From contig JAHWDD010000001.1 of assembly GCA_023897205.1 (NCBI GenBank), positions 372,001 through 436,000 on the forward strand: 64,000 nt of DNA, in the 5' to 3' direction. The stretch's first letter is position 1, and every line of letters starts with the position of its first letter. Both the position numbers and the translations under genes were made by a program. Positions 43,070-55,890 of the stretch are shown here, one piece after another. Origin of the DNA: Exophiala sp. HKRS030. Taxonomy: Eukaryota > Ascomycota > Eurotiomycetes > Chaetothyriales > Herpotrichiellaceae. The notes under the pieces are model-generated. The model saw only the letters and a program-made list of their open reading frames with translations. It was not told where the DNA came from and did no database searches.

Positions 43070-44870
43070 TCATTGCTCAAGTTCATCTCTGGTTGGTAAG
43101 TCAATGGCTTTGTACAATAGAATAAGGGCAGATGCACTTTCGCCACCACCGGAAAGGGCCATGATCCGTTCAGTATCAACTTCGCTGACTTTGTCATCAT
43201 TGAACCACCACCATTTTCCATCCTCTTCCATGCGCTTGCCGCCAGGTGCCTGGGCATCATCAACAAGCTTACCAGCCTTCTTGACGTAGCTGGTGTAGTG
43301 TCCACTATCAGCGCTTGCGCCTTGATGGGTGATGACACCCCTCAACTCGTACAAGCCAGACTTGTTGGCACCGGCATCATCTGCAAGTTGTTGGTTGATC
43401 AAGGCGTAAAGCTCTTTCTTTGCCTGCTTGATGGATGCGGCTCGCTCGGCTTCATATTCGGCGTCGGTCTTGTAAACGTCCATATCACCTCCTTCCGGCT
43501 CCTTCTCTTTCGAGTCCTTCTTGTCTTTCTGTTCTCGAAGTTTGGCGATGGGAGCTGCTTCTTTCTCTTTCAGAGCTTCATCGTGCTTGCGATCTTCTTC
43601 TTGCTTATGCCGAAGCTTTTGTCGCTTGCGGGCCCTCTCCACATCCTGTTCATCCTTCCGAATGTCACGGACTTTGTCGCGAACAGGGATCAATCGTTTC
43701 CTCAGGTCATCTGTGCAGAATTCCACGGCGTCCATTTCCTCTGGAAAAGTCACCTTTTTCAAAATCTTAGCTTTCTTTTGGACGTCCTTCTTCCAGAAGA
43801 AGCGCACAAAATGGACGGTTAGGTATTTAGGTAATCGTGATACTCTGGAAGTCTTGGTGTAGATGGCATTGCGATCAAGCGTCGGGGAGTTCTTCTCGAT
43901 CTCTTCAGTCAGGCCGGCCAATAGACCATCGCGAAGGTGATTGATAGATTGATCGATGTGGCAATCAAGCTTCAAAAACACATCGTCGGCCTCGACAACA
44001 GGTTCATTCTCCGCAGCTTCTGTCGGTGGGGCGAGCGATGAGTGGAAAGCGCCGGCCATATAACGATCGATGAAAACAACTTCTTTCTTGGCCTTGTTTT
44101 CTTCGGAAGAGCTCTTCTCTGTGATTTTCAGATTCTGTCGCAGTTGATGAATGATTTGAGACCAGGCTTCTTCAGCATCCTGCTGTGCAAAACCGGCTCC
44201 ATTCTTTGCTCTTTGGGCAAATTGAGGATATATCACTCGTAGAGCGTTCCAGAACATCAGAGGAGCAAGACTTCTTTGAGTGTTCGACATACGGCTGTAG
44301 AGATCCCGCAGCTGTCCCGTCAGGTCGTTCGACGCACCCGTAGCGCCGAGACCAAGCCTGCTCATTTCGTCACTGTTACTGCGAACGTCACTGTGGTCGG
44401 GATTGTATGCTTTTAACTCGTCTTGCATTTCTGGTATGCTTCGTAGAACTTGTAGGGTGGAATTGAGATAACAGGTATTGCCCAGATTCTCAAGACCAGC
44501 AGGTGTAGCACCTTCCTGAGCAGCTGCCTCGGCTTCGGTCATGTCTTCGAGGAATCGAGGCTTCTCAACCGGCGCAGCCAGTGAGCTTCCCTCAGAGGAA
44601 GCCGTCCCCAGCATAGTAAAGATCTGACCAGGTTTGGCATTGAGTTTTGACAGATCAGTGTCATCTTTTAGTTTTCCACCTTTTATTAAAATTGATTGTC
44701 GTTGGGGCTCGACACCAGTCAGAGAAAAGAGTTGCAACTTGAGCATTTCACCGTTGGAGGCTGTGTCGAGATCGACATTGTACTTTTTGCCCTGGTGTTT
44801 GATGACAACTAAAGATCGTTAGAAGAGAAAGTCAGGTAGAGAATGTTAACTCACTTGGAATGGTCGCCAT
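43070..44870 (-). CDS. UBP6: Proteasome-associated deubiquitinase Ubp6 (USP14)
   Basis: Two exons, 44855-44870 and 43070-44808, with a 46-nt intron, give 584 aa. The first exon encodes five residues plus one base; the splice gives MATIPIVIKHQGKKYNV, the start of the N-terminal ubiquitin-like domain (about 4-78) that docks on the proteasome base. The USP domain follows with the catalytic box GLENLGNTCYLNST (C118) and the His box DSGHYTSYV. Intervening elements include QQDAEEAWSQ and FVRFFWK. A Lys/Glu-rich coiled segment (about 370-440) is inserted in the catalytic domain, as in fungal orthologs. The enzyme trims ubiquitin from proteasome substrates. It is divergent from ARPC4. Confidence 0.97.
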
Positions 44871-45364
44871 CTTGCGTGGGAGATGAAGGAGTGCAGAGGT
44901 CGTGAAACCGAAGAGAGAATGTGTGTTATGAAGAATTGGATGGAAGTGTTCTTTTGAATGGTGGCGGGCGTGCAACGAGCAGTCAACAAGGCTGCGACTG
45001 GCGCAGGCAGGAAGGCTTGCGACGAGCCGGGGGTGTGTCAGGCACAAGGCAATATGTACTCCGTGTGGAAAGGGTCTAAGTAAACACTATCTGCCTTTGT
45101 CAGACAGAAATGCCCCGCCAAGATGCCCGCAACAGCCTGTAAGATGACGGTGCCTCGACAACTTGATAATACTCGTAATCCAACACCGGTCAACGCGGGA
45201 CAATTCAGCCAACACTTTACCTGACTTACTCGCTTTTTGCATATCCCCAAATACCTTGGGCTCATTCACGAGTCACACCTGGTCAAGGGAGTTCATTCTC
45301 ACCACATATCAGCTTCCATGTGGCGTTAAACCCTTCCGATCCCCATCCACGGACCGCATTGAAA
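44871..45364. promoter_or_regulatory. Divergent promoter, Ubp6 and ARPC4
   Basis: 494 bp between the Ubp6 start and the proposed ARPC4 ATG. TACTCCGTG at 45057-45065 is a one-mismatch copy of the dispersed word. No other element was identified. Confidence 0.4.
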
Positions 45365-46071
45365 ATGGCATGCCTACTCTGTTGGACATCCAGAACCATG
45401 ACACTTGCTGATCTGTTCACAGTCACAATCTCTGCGTCCTTACCTCCAATGTGTTCGGTCTTCCCTCACAGCCGCCCTCGCCCTCTCGAATTTTGCCTCT
45501 CAAGCCTCTGAAAGACACAATGTGCCAGAAATAGAAGCTGCCAGCTCGCCAGAAGTCCTGCTCAACCCGCTGACAGTCGCGCGAAACGAGAATGAGAAGG
45601 TTCTCATAGAGCCAAGCGTCAATAGTGTGCGAGTCAGCATACGAATCAAGCAAGCAGACGAGATTGAGAACATTCTGGTCCATAAATTCACACGGTTCCT
45701 GACCCAAAGGGCCGAGTCCTTTTTCATATTGAGGAGAAAACCAGTCAAGGTACGCCATTGGAGGGCCTGCCAGGAGTGTTTTCTGACTGAAATAGGGCTA
45801 TGATATTTCGTTCCTGATCACAAACACCCATACTGAAGAGATGCTCAAGCATAAGCTGGTGGATTTCATTATTCAGTTCATGGAGGAAGTCGATAAAGAG
45901 ATCTCCGAGATGAAGCTCTTTGTATGTGGGAGTTGTATTGCACAACCGCAGATCAGCTAACTTCGTGTGCAGTTGAATGCCAGAGCTCGATTCGTTGCAG
46001 AATCCTTCTTGACCCCAGTATGAATATCCCAGCTTGGAGCGCCCCTTGCTAACAGTCAATAGTTTGACTAG
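45365..46071 (+). CDS. ARC19: Arp2/3 complex subunit 4 (ARPC4, p20/Arc19)
   Basis: Clear exons: 45423-45749, 45796-45921, 45973-46017 and 46063-46071 (the last encodes only Phe-Asp-stop). They join in phase 0 to [74 protein letters not shown] and FD, the full ARPC4 sequence. The start methionine is not in frame with exon 45423. The best candidate is the ATG at 45365-45367 as a one-codon exon, followed by a 55-nt intron with a non-standard GC donor (ATG, then GCATGC) and the normal acceptor at 45421-45422; that yields 169 aa, the family length. Gene identity is near certain, exon 1 is not. ARPC4 holds the Arp2/3 core that branches actin filaments. Confidence 0.9.
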
Positions 46072-47045
46072 AAATGCTATCTGCAAGGATTCTGGTTCTG
46101 CAACACCACCTGTCGTAACTCAGCGAAGTTTCGAACACAGAGCAATGCCAACTTTACCAAGGTTGCTTGCAGATATGTCTGGGTGCACAAGGCTGCGGCT
46201 CATGGATTGTGCGCCCCTGAGATCATGCAACTACCACGCATTGATGGATATATGGTTGCGGTTGTCTGTTGCCTAAACACAACCTCTTCATACAGCTCCT
46301 TCTGGCGGAATGACGTATCAACCTGACTCATGAGAATAAATATGAAGATTTCATCTTGCTGCATACAAGCAACTCTTTGTCCGAACCCCTGTTGTTGATT
46401 GATAATGCCCGTTCTGCGGGCTTTACTGACTGGCTTTGGTTTTCCACCCCCATTGCAGCTTTGCAATGGCACACAAAGAAGCATTTTGGAAATCTTATAG
46501 GGGTTCTTGGGTTTAGTGTCGATGTGGTCTCTGTTCCAAGAAAAGAGTCGAACCACTCAGCCATACGAGCTAGGCTTGTCCATACCTTCGGAAAGATATC
46601 ACTGCAGCAAACTCAACTCATTCTTCCAGATGGATAACATCGACGCAATAGAGAGACAATCACGAAAGAGATTCTCTTGAATTGACAATCGGCCTTAATA
46701 TACTCCGGCTTCCGTTGTTTGATTGACGGGCAATCAAATGAGGCTTCTTTCCGCCCAAATCGTGCAGCCGAGAAACAGTATTCGCTCACCACCTTCGCGA
46801 TTCAGCCTCATTTGGCTGTGGGTGAGAAACAGGACACGAGCCTGTTTTCCACACCGCCCACGTAAGTGTTCACTTCACGTTCATTGACATTGTACACAGT
46901 ACAGCATGTCTTCTGTTGAGTTCACTTCTCAACCTTTCCTGTCATCAAATTCTTCTTTCCCATCTTATCACATATTTTTTCCATTCCATTCTGTGCTCTT
47001 AGAATTATCCTCAGTTGCTTGCGGTGACCTTGTCTCCAGTTCACC
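46072..47045. other. Intergenic, 974 bp
   Basis: ARPC4 3' region and promoter of the RRM gene. A 14-bp tRNA A-box-like word lies at 46551-46564 on the minus strand (see findings). No gene is supported. Confidence 0.5.
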
Positions 47046-50000
47046 ATGGCATCGAACTTGGCTCCGTCGAAGCGTAACGCTGTAGGCACTGCTACAGAGG
47101 ACCCAGGACCGCTCATTGCGGATAGCGCAGACACGATTTCAAACGACCGTCACAATAATACACTCCAGGACGAGACCCGCGCTGAGAACAATAGAGGCGC
47201 TGGTTCTCACAACAGCACAATTGAACCTATTCACGGTATTGACCAAAACAATAGGGTCCAGATCCATCCTCCCATGACTTATTCAACGAGAATTACTACT
47301 TCCTCTGGTGTTACGCCTTTGGTAGTAGCTAGTGACATGCCTGCTCCCACGCCAAATCTGTCTCAAAATCCTGGCTGGAACCAACCTCTCACCAACACCG
47401 TCAACTTCTACGACCCCGACAACACTTTCATGCAAGTGCCAGCTTACTATCCAGGAGCAAGCATGGAGTCCGTTGTCCCCTTCGATCCCTCCTCGAATGC
47501 GCCGTTTACAGACCGAACACAAGCCTATCTGCCTCGGGGTCATGGTGTGATTAAGATCAAGAATGTAAGTTCATGACACTCAGTTTCTTGCGCACCGTCT
47601 ACCTGAATTTTCGAGTTATTGATGAATGTTGATAACGTGGTCTCGATATTGGGCATATGCGGAACGACAAAATGCAATTGTTGTTGAAAGTTGGTGATAG
47701 ATCGGCTGAAGACCAGAGATGGAACACCTCTATGACAAGAGATATTACGATTCATTGCATTCTCTACTTTCGCAATCATTGATATATGCTGACCATCAAT
47801 CTGTCTAGATCCCCTATGGCCTCACCATGGCAGAGGTACAACAATTCATCTGCAAACATGTCCACGTTGAAGATCTGCTCAAACCGCATGAAGAGGGTTT
47901 CCCCATCCACATCATCATGGAACGTTCAACTGGCAAAACCATGGACGCCTATGTTGAAACAATCACTCCATTGATCGCAGCTCAAGCATGGGAACATGGC
48001 TTTGGTCTTGCTCGCATGCGTCATCCAAAACTCGGACAACGTCATGTCACTGTCGAATTGAGCGACCAGGCAGAGTTGATGCGAGACCTGTTCCCCAGAG
48101 CCCGCTGTGTTGTTTGGGATAAGGAAGAGCCTAGCGTTCCTCGTGTCATACACACGAACGATATCTACACTTCTGGTTTCAAAGGCTTCTTCACTGCTGA
48201 AGAGATGAACGGTGTGATTCGACACGCTGAATATCCGCAACGTGTAAGTCTCGTGCTCTTGACCTCAAGCGAAACTTTACTAACTTACAAAGTCTCCGTT
48301 CGCTATGCGTAGCTTTCAACGCACCTTTGAAAGCACTATCAGTACGTTGTACAAGGTATGGAACGCCACCACGTTGTTAAATTGTTTTACTGATGAGTGC
48401 TAGTTTCCTTGGTATGCTGTTGACTTGTATACCTTGCAGCAGCGCGACACCCTCTTCAAGACGTACACTCGGCAGTTGGAGATTTTGATTCTGAAGGTTG
48501 ATCCTGGCTCTCAAATCCCTCGTGAAGTTGGACTCGACAACAAGTTGCTGATGGACTTCTTGTTCGCTGGCATGAACTGTGCTGGCTTTTCAGAGCGACA
48601 GAAGGCTTTGATCGCTGATGCATCTCTTCGAGTTGGTCCGGGAATGCGCATCAGCATTCATGCCCGCAACTGGCCCTTTCAGACTCTTTCTTCCAACCCA
48701 CCAATGCTATCTGATCAAGACATTGGTATGTGGTTCGAAGTTCTGAATCTAGGCGTTACTGCCTTCGAGCGTGAAGGTCGAGGAGATATCGGTGTCCGAC
48801 CGCACCTGGAAGTCATCCGTGACAACAATGGCTATCTGTTGTTTACCTACACCGAATCTGGGGCCAATCTTCCCCGCAAGACCTTTTCCCGGATGGAAAG
48901 CAAGGTATTGACCACTTTGATGCGCAAGGGCTGGTCTAGTTACATGAGTCAGCTTGGTATTGCTCCTGGCTTCGGCCTTGATCCTAATGTATTTGGAGAC
49001 GACGTGCTCGAACCAGTCTACGATGCCGAGGATGACATGTTCCAGGACGAAGAGGAGGGCCATACCGTGGCTGGCGAGAAACGTATTGAATACACCGATG
49101 AAGAACGCTTGGAGGCGTACCAGAAGGTTTTGGCCGATATCAAGAGAGAGGAGGGCGCAATGCTCATGGGACAAATTGATCGCTTTGCCAATCGTGGCTA
49201 CGCAAATCCTGATTCGGGTCTTGCTGAAGGCATGACGGCTTTGGACATTGGCTCTGGTCGACCCACGCACCGTGGTACACTCAATCCCGAGTCAACCACT
49301 TTCACACCACGACTCACCAGCGCGAATATGGGCGGCTTTCCACGATTTGGACCAGCACAGGACATTAACCCACCCTACATGCTCAATCCCACCCAAGTCA
49401 CCAGTTCGTCACATACCAACACAGGTCACCAGAGCACCAACAGTGGCCTAGTCTCGGGTCCGGCTCCTGCTCATACCTCGGTGCGTCGCGATGTTAGCAT
49501 GACCACTTCTATGAGTGATCCGGATGACGTTCCTACGCCAGCTCGAGTCTACCCTCCAGCGCACCCAGATGGCAGCCCGCCTCTTAGGAGAATTACGACT
49601 AGATTGGAGAACACGGTCAGAACAGAGTCTATGGTAGTCAGCCCTCAGCACTGCGGTGTGGCTTCGCCCTTGCCCACTTTGCAAAACTTGCCACCAGCTC
49701 CTGCTGGTATGGTTCACCCCCTACCTGACAAGCCACCTGCTGTTGTCATGCCGTCTATTGGTCGACCGAATTCAGCTCGTGGAAAGAACAAGGGCACTGT
49801 GTCTGGTATGACATTTGGCGTTCGTCCAGAGATTGGACGTGGAGCTATCGGCCGTGACCCACGTTTGTCTACTGGCATGAGTGGAATGGGCGCGGGCGTG
49901 ACTATGGGTGCTGGCATGTATGGTTCAAGCTCTTCATCTCGTCGATCCAGCGAAGGCTATGGCATTCCTTTTGGCAATGCTGCGCTTGCTGCTGTCGTCC

Positions 50001-50254
50001 GTGGTCGATCTCCTGGTCAATTCGACGGCCCCAACCGTTCCAATGCTTCCACCCCAACCTTGAATCTGGGCATTGGAATGACTGGCTTGTCCCCGATCGG
50101 AGCCGATCCAAACGATCTGATGGTTCAGTCAGACCCTCCACGTCCCGGAACTCATGGCCGTGCTCAATCCCAATTGAACATCTCTGATGTTATCAACGAG
50201 GAAAGCGAAGAGAATGAGGTGGCTGACCACGGTAAGGGTCGCATGTACTACTGA
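47046..50254 (+). CDS. RRM-type RNA-binding protein with long disordered C-terminus
   Basis: Four exons, 47046-47564, 47809-48243, 48293-48355 and 48404-50254, all phase 0, give 955 aa. The first intron is 244 nt, the others about 48 nt. The first ~170 residues are disordered (Asn/Pro-rich). GHGVIKIKNIPYGLTMAEVQ, spanning intron 1, is an RNP2-like strand opening an RRM-type domain. PIHIIMERSTGKTMDAYVE and RHVTVELSDQAELMRDLFP are later RRM strands. A helical region with FPWYAVDLYTLQQRDTLF and a conserved ~250-residue segment follow. The C-terminal ~350 residues are low-complexity with SP/TP sites and RGRSP-like runs. I recognise a fungal RRM family without a specific named ortholog. A role in mRNA metabolism is inferred from the domain. 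Confidence 0.8.
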
Positions 50255-51098
50255 TCGAAATGCCGATCTCGTACCGAGACAGGTCCAAGCATTAACGGAT
50301 GAAAGATTGAGTGCTGTGGAACGAGGCGGATGTCACTCAGACACTCTGTCTTGGTACAGCAATAGATTGCACACTGGAGATGACGAAAAAAAGGGGCTAG
50401 ATGATGAGAGACGACAGAAGAAGTCGAGTTTTGCATCGAGAACTCTTTCAATGGTTCAACGAGTGACATGGATAGATAGTGATGCACAGAAGTAGCAGAA
50501 ACAATTGACATGCAGCGTCGCGAATAGCTATTCGCCGATGCAGTCTGTACAGCAATTCCATACCGGTAGTAGCTAGCGCGAAGGGTTCTTGACTAACTCA
50601 TCCTCGGGAGGCAGTACAGTATTGTAGTGAGAGAATAGAGTAAGGCCTTCGAGATCGAGATTTGGCATCTCGGAAACAGGGAGAGCGGGTAATAAATCTG
50701 TCTGACAGGAGCAGTATCGTGGCGTCCCTGTGAAGAATTCATCGTCAGACGATCCTCTACTCGAGATCATATATGAATCACGTGAGACAGAGCTACTTGA
50801 CTAGGCTTAGCTTGGCTCGGTACTTGTATCTGCGAGATGCCGTGAGTGGCTGGTAAAATACCTGGGAGTCTTGGAAGTCACGGGACTCCACGGTAATATC
50901 GCCAACCCCGGCAATACGAGGATTCACATACTGTACGGAGTGTTGCAAGCCTCCTCGTTCACCCACTCATCCACTCACCTCCACTCTCATACTGCCTCGA
51001 TCCCTCCTCCTCATTTCTCAAGAAATCACTTCCCCTCACTCCGCAATAATCGCAGTCCAGTCCTACGCGTGCGCCCAAGCCCAGAGGCTTCGAATACG
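50255..51098. other. Intergenic, 844 bp
   Basis: Between the RRM gene and the C2H2 regulator. TACGGAGT is at 50934-50941. A CT-rich leader with CTCAC runs covers 50950-51060. Confidence 0.5.
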
Positions 51099-53979
51099 AT
51101 GGACATATCGCCTTCGTCCAGTGCTGGAGGTAGACTGAAGCGGAAACAGTCTGGCAATAAGTCGAAGACTTTACCGTGCCCGCACTGTCAACGACTCTTC
51201 GCTCGACTGGTATGACCTCTTGTTCAACCTCATCCCGCGCTCCAATCTTGGAGTCTACCTCGGTCGCAAGCTAACTTGTTGTCGCGCTGCACAGGAACAC
51301 CTTCAGAGACACATTCGAACCCACACCAAAGAAAAGCCTTTCGTCTGCGAGATCTGTTCAAAATCCTTCGCGCGAAGCGACCTTCTCGTGCGCCATGAAA
51401 GACTCGTCCACCCTGGTGAAGAAGAGCAGCATACCACGCGGAAGTCTCACAAGCATCATCTCATAAATGCCAACAATGCCGCCAAAGCTGCGGCTCAAGC
51501 CGTTCAGCAGGCCCAGCAGGCGCAGTCTGTCTCTTCTGATCCGATCGAAATGGCTCCGCAGCAGAACCAACCTCTGCTCTCACCACATGCTACAGAGGGA
51601 AGGGGGATGATGGACATGCTAGATCCTCAGCTGATGCAACCGGCAAATGGCATGCACTCGGTTGATGGCATCTCATCGCACCAACAGCTGGGTGCTCCGC
51701 CACTTGATCCGTCCTGGGGTTATGACCTGAACCTGCTATCGCATGCCGCTAGTCATGTAGCTTCCAGCGGCCAAGATCATTTCATGTCGGGCATGCAGAC
51801 ATCTGCACAAGAACCTCTCCACGAACCACTACAGCAGATCATGCCTCCTGTCTCGGAAGGACAGTACCAGCCACGTATGCTGACAGAAGGTTACGGCCAG
51901 CCAACCTCAATGTTTGAGCCTCCAGATCTAGGCGACCCAATGCAAGACTTTACCGTCTTCCTCGACAGTGTGGGCCTGTCGTCGGAATGGTATGCTAGCA
52001 TGTTCGGTGATCAGGCTGACAACTACCATTCACCCGAAATTCCACGCGATCATCTCAACATATCTAGACCTAATCTGAATGGTGAGCCTCCCATCGACAG
52101 CAAACTTAGCCTGCCCCAAGATGAATTGAGCACTTTCTCCCGTTTTGGTTCGAGGTTGCCATCCCTTCAGCCAGAGTCTAAAGAGCCTGATTCGCATCGA
52201 CCAGAGCCGCGAAGTTCAATCGAAGAAGCCGAGGCGACCAAAACCAAAGCGACTTGGGACATCTCCGATTTTGATCGATCGGCTTTTGTCTCCAAACTGG
52301 CTGGCTTTGACAGTGTCATGCCCAAAGGCTTCATCCCTCCCTCCAGACATTCTCTCTCGCGTTACCTTGCCGGATATGTGAACGGCTTCCACGAACATTT
52401 ACCTTTCATCCATGTCCCGACGCTGCAAGTAGCTGGCAGTGCTCCAGAATTGATCCTAGCTTTGGCCGCCGTAGGCGCCCAGTATCGCTTCGAGAATAGC
52501 CGAGGCATAGAGCTCTTTTACGCCGCGAAGGCTGTTGTTCTCGAACAAGTGCGGCGGCGAGACGATTCAGCGAGCTCTCATCTATGGAATAGGCCACGGA
52601 CCGGATCTATGGCCCAGTCCCCTGGTGGAGGCTTCACGGCACAGAGCCATTCCAGCAGTCCTTTCCAGAACGTGACACCTGGGTCTCCTTTCATCACCGA
52701 TGGCAAAGAGCAAATGGAGTCTATACAGGCGCTGTTATTGTTGACCGCCTTTGCGACTTGGGAACGGCACACCGAGCTTCTCAGAGAAGCTCTCGCCTTC
52801 CAGAGCACTTTGGCTCGTTTGGTCCGTGAGTCCGGACTTGCAAGCCCCGAGATCGTGCAATCTCCTGAAGATCTTACTTGGGAAGAATGGATCAAGATTG
52901 AAGGCGACAAGAGGACGAAGCTTATCGTCTATTGCTTCTTCAACTTGCACTCAATAACATGGAACGTGCCGCCTCTCATTCTCAACTCCGAGATCAAGCT
53001 CAACCTGCCCGACCCTGCCAATGAATGGAAAGCTGCCTCGGTCGAGCAGTGGAAGAAGCTACGAACTGACAACAATGCTGTCGAAGTACCATTCCAAGCA
53101 GCTCTCACTCGACTATTCAGTACTCAATCTCCAGGCCCCATTACTCCCATATCTCCACTTGGAAATTACGTTCTTGTCCATGCCCTCATCCAGCAGATTT
53201 TCTTCGCTCGGCAACTTTCACTCGCTTGGCCTGGCGTGGCCGGTTCAAGCCTACGTGTCGAAGACATCGCCGTCCTCGATCGAGGCTTGCGGGCGTGGAA
53301 GGCAGGCTGGAAACGGACGCCCGAGTCCAGTTTAGATCCGCAAAATCCCAACGGCCCTGTTGCTTTCACCTCTACGGCCCTCCTTGGTCTAGCATATATC
53401 CGATTACACGTGGACATGGGTCCTCTCCGCCACCTTGAAACGAGAGACGCCACCCAAATCGCCACGGCTCTCCTCAACACACCCGATATCCGTCGCGACC
53501 CTCGCCTGACCCCTGCCCTCTTGCATTCCGCCCACGCCCTTTCGATCCCGGTCCGTCTGGGCATCGACTTTGTCGCTCGCACGCAGACATTCTTCTGGTC
53601 GATCCAACATTCCCTGTGCAGTCTCGAATGTGCGTTCCTCTTGAGCAAGTGGCTGGCCGTCCTGTCCAGACTAAAGTCCGAAGGCGGCGCTCCCGTCACG
53701 GAGCACGAACGGAAACTGCTCCTGTGGGTGCGCAGCCTTCTCGACGAGACGGAGATGACTGTTCAACTCGACGGCAACGCCAACGACCACACGGTGCTGA
53801 ACGAAAGTCGGGCCCTGCTCGACGACACCCACAAGATGTGCACTTTGAGCGTCGCGGTCGTGCGGGTGTGGAGCAAGACCTTCAAGGGCAACACGAGCTG
53901 GGCGATTGTGGACATGATAGGGTCCGCGTTGGAGTTGTACGCGGACATGTTGGAGCAGGAGATGTTTGGGCGGATCTGA
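51099..53979 (+). CDS. C2H2 zinc-finger transcription factor with fungal-specific regulatory domain
   Basis: Two exons, 51099-51209 and 51295-53979, with an 85-nt intron, give 931 aa. The intron splits the first finger: [11 protein letters not shown] then [10 protein letters not shown], residues 27-47. Finger two is [22 protein letters not shown], residues 55-76. Tandem C2H2 fingers near the N-terminus plus a fungal_trans-like C-terminal half (for example [23 protein letters not shown], and a run of helices) match the ADR1/Klf1-like class of filamentous-fungal regulators. A nuclear-localisation run ([10 protein letters not shown]) precedes the fingers, and residues ~95-330 are Gln/Pro-rich and disordered. 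Target genes cannot be read from sequence. There is no adjacent biosynthetic cluster. Confidence 0.93.
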
Positions 53980-55890
53980 TTGGTTTTGTTCTGATGACGT
54001 TTCATGATGATCCATGACGGGTCATGGTTTCACAAGGTCCAGATCCGAGGGATTGTCATTGTTTGATGAGGAAGCATGGCAGGGTCACGTCCATGGTCCA
54101 TCGAGTGCGAATGAATGTTTGTCACCGATAAAGGGTCAAAAAGAAACGCCAAATGAACGCATTTGAGAAAAGTAGCGACGATCACGCAAATGGGGACGGG
54201 AGGCTTTTGAAGGGGGGAGCCTCGAAAGAGAACAAAGCGAAGGAAAACACGATGCAACATTTGCTTCCCCCCCCTGGCCCCCGTTTTTCGTTTCTCCCAC
54301 TTGTACGGGTGCAGGTTGCAAGGGTACGTTACGGGAATGTCTGCGACGGCCTTGTCCTCCGTCGTCGTCATCATTACTACCACCACCACCGTAACCGTTA
54401 CGATGTCGAGGTTTGTTTTCTCTCGATGTAGACTTGTCACGTTTTCATGTCGATAAATTATCATCATTACACAGTAGTCTTTTTTTTCTACCTGTCCTAC
54501 CCTACGGTAGCTACAGTGTTTCCGTGCTTGTTTTTGCTTGTCACTACATGTTTCTGCTCCTCGAGACACACCCGAAGCACCAACAGGAGGGGGGTTTGGG
54601 GATAATATTTCCCAGAACAGGACCGACGAAAGGAAAAAGACGTACCTGATATGTTGTCCATGTGTTTAGCTAAGTACAGCAACAAACGACGAAAGATATT
54701 CAACAACATTTCTCCCTTCAATTTCTCACATGATGGTGTTTCTTTGCGACTTGTACGTGATTGTTGTACTGTACGTGATGATGCTCTTTCGTTCGTCATG
54801 AGCAATCAACCTACGTCTTATTCGACAATCTGCTCCTCTCCACACCCTTTTCGCCCGGTACTGTCTCCCCCGAGTTCGAATTCGACCGTCACCACCCACG
54901 AGCACCGGCGTTGATAGCTTCGACGACAATCCCCACATTCGATGGCCGAGTGGTTGAGGGTATTCCGAGAGGAGCAGGCTCACCTGAATGTCATCATTCT
55001 GCAGAGCAGCCAAACCGTCACGGCGATGCTGTACCCCCAACTCGAGATACCTTGGCACATGACCACAAACTCCAAATACTCACCTGTTTCCCCATTGCGC
55101 AACGGAATAAGAGTTCTGTACATTCCCGCGAGGTACTGGCCAGCAAGAGTCGGCCCGGAGGGGTAAAGAGTACAATCAACAAGGGAAAGAGGGGGGAGTC
55201 TGGGGAGGAGGAAATGTATCCAAACTGTTTCGAGGGTGATCATCATTTTGGAATCTCCATAAAAGGAGATCCCATCAGACACCAAAACGAGAACAGCACG
55301 TGGACGAGGTTGATATTGTTCAAGCGACTTCAATGACAAGCAGAACCCGATTCAATCCCACGACGAGATCCGATCTGATGTCTGTAGAAGTGCAAGACGA
55401 CGGGATTGATGGCGTCCGACTCCTGCAAGTGAGGCACAGCGTGACAACTCTCCGAAGGAAGTATCGTCTCTGGCGTTGGTGGCAGAGAGCCGGACGGATA
55501 TCCTCCAAGGTGACCCTTCCACCCACACATCCTGAGCACAGAAAACAAAAACAGGGGGATGGGGCAAGACTATAATGTTTAGTATGGTTTTGTGCTTTTC
55601 TTTCAAATTTTTTTGGGCGGTTCAGAACACGGCGTCCCATGTCCGTCACCTTTTTTTTGGAGATTTGGGTGAGTGTGCCGAAGCCAACTCGTGCTCAGGG
55701 TGTGTGGATGACCGGTACCTTTTCCTGCTCCTGCGCATTACACAACCCCCCCGGTGAAGCTCCAGCGTCCTGGAACCCACGGCCACCAAGCCAGCATCCG
55801 GACAACAGTGATGCCCCACTGAAGCCTTCAGACAGACCTGCGCCATTCCTCCGTCAAACACCATGTCGCCATTTGTGCATGAGGTGGCAC
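53980..55890. other. Intergenic, 1.9 kb, no supported gene
   Basis: 3' side of the C2H2 gene and of the basic hypothetical gene. It contains many short frames on both strands, with GC-rich and T-rich patches. A tRNA A-box-like word is at 54942-54955. No frame is convincing; a short lineage-specific gene is possible. Confidence 0.45.
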
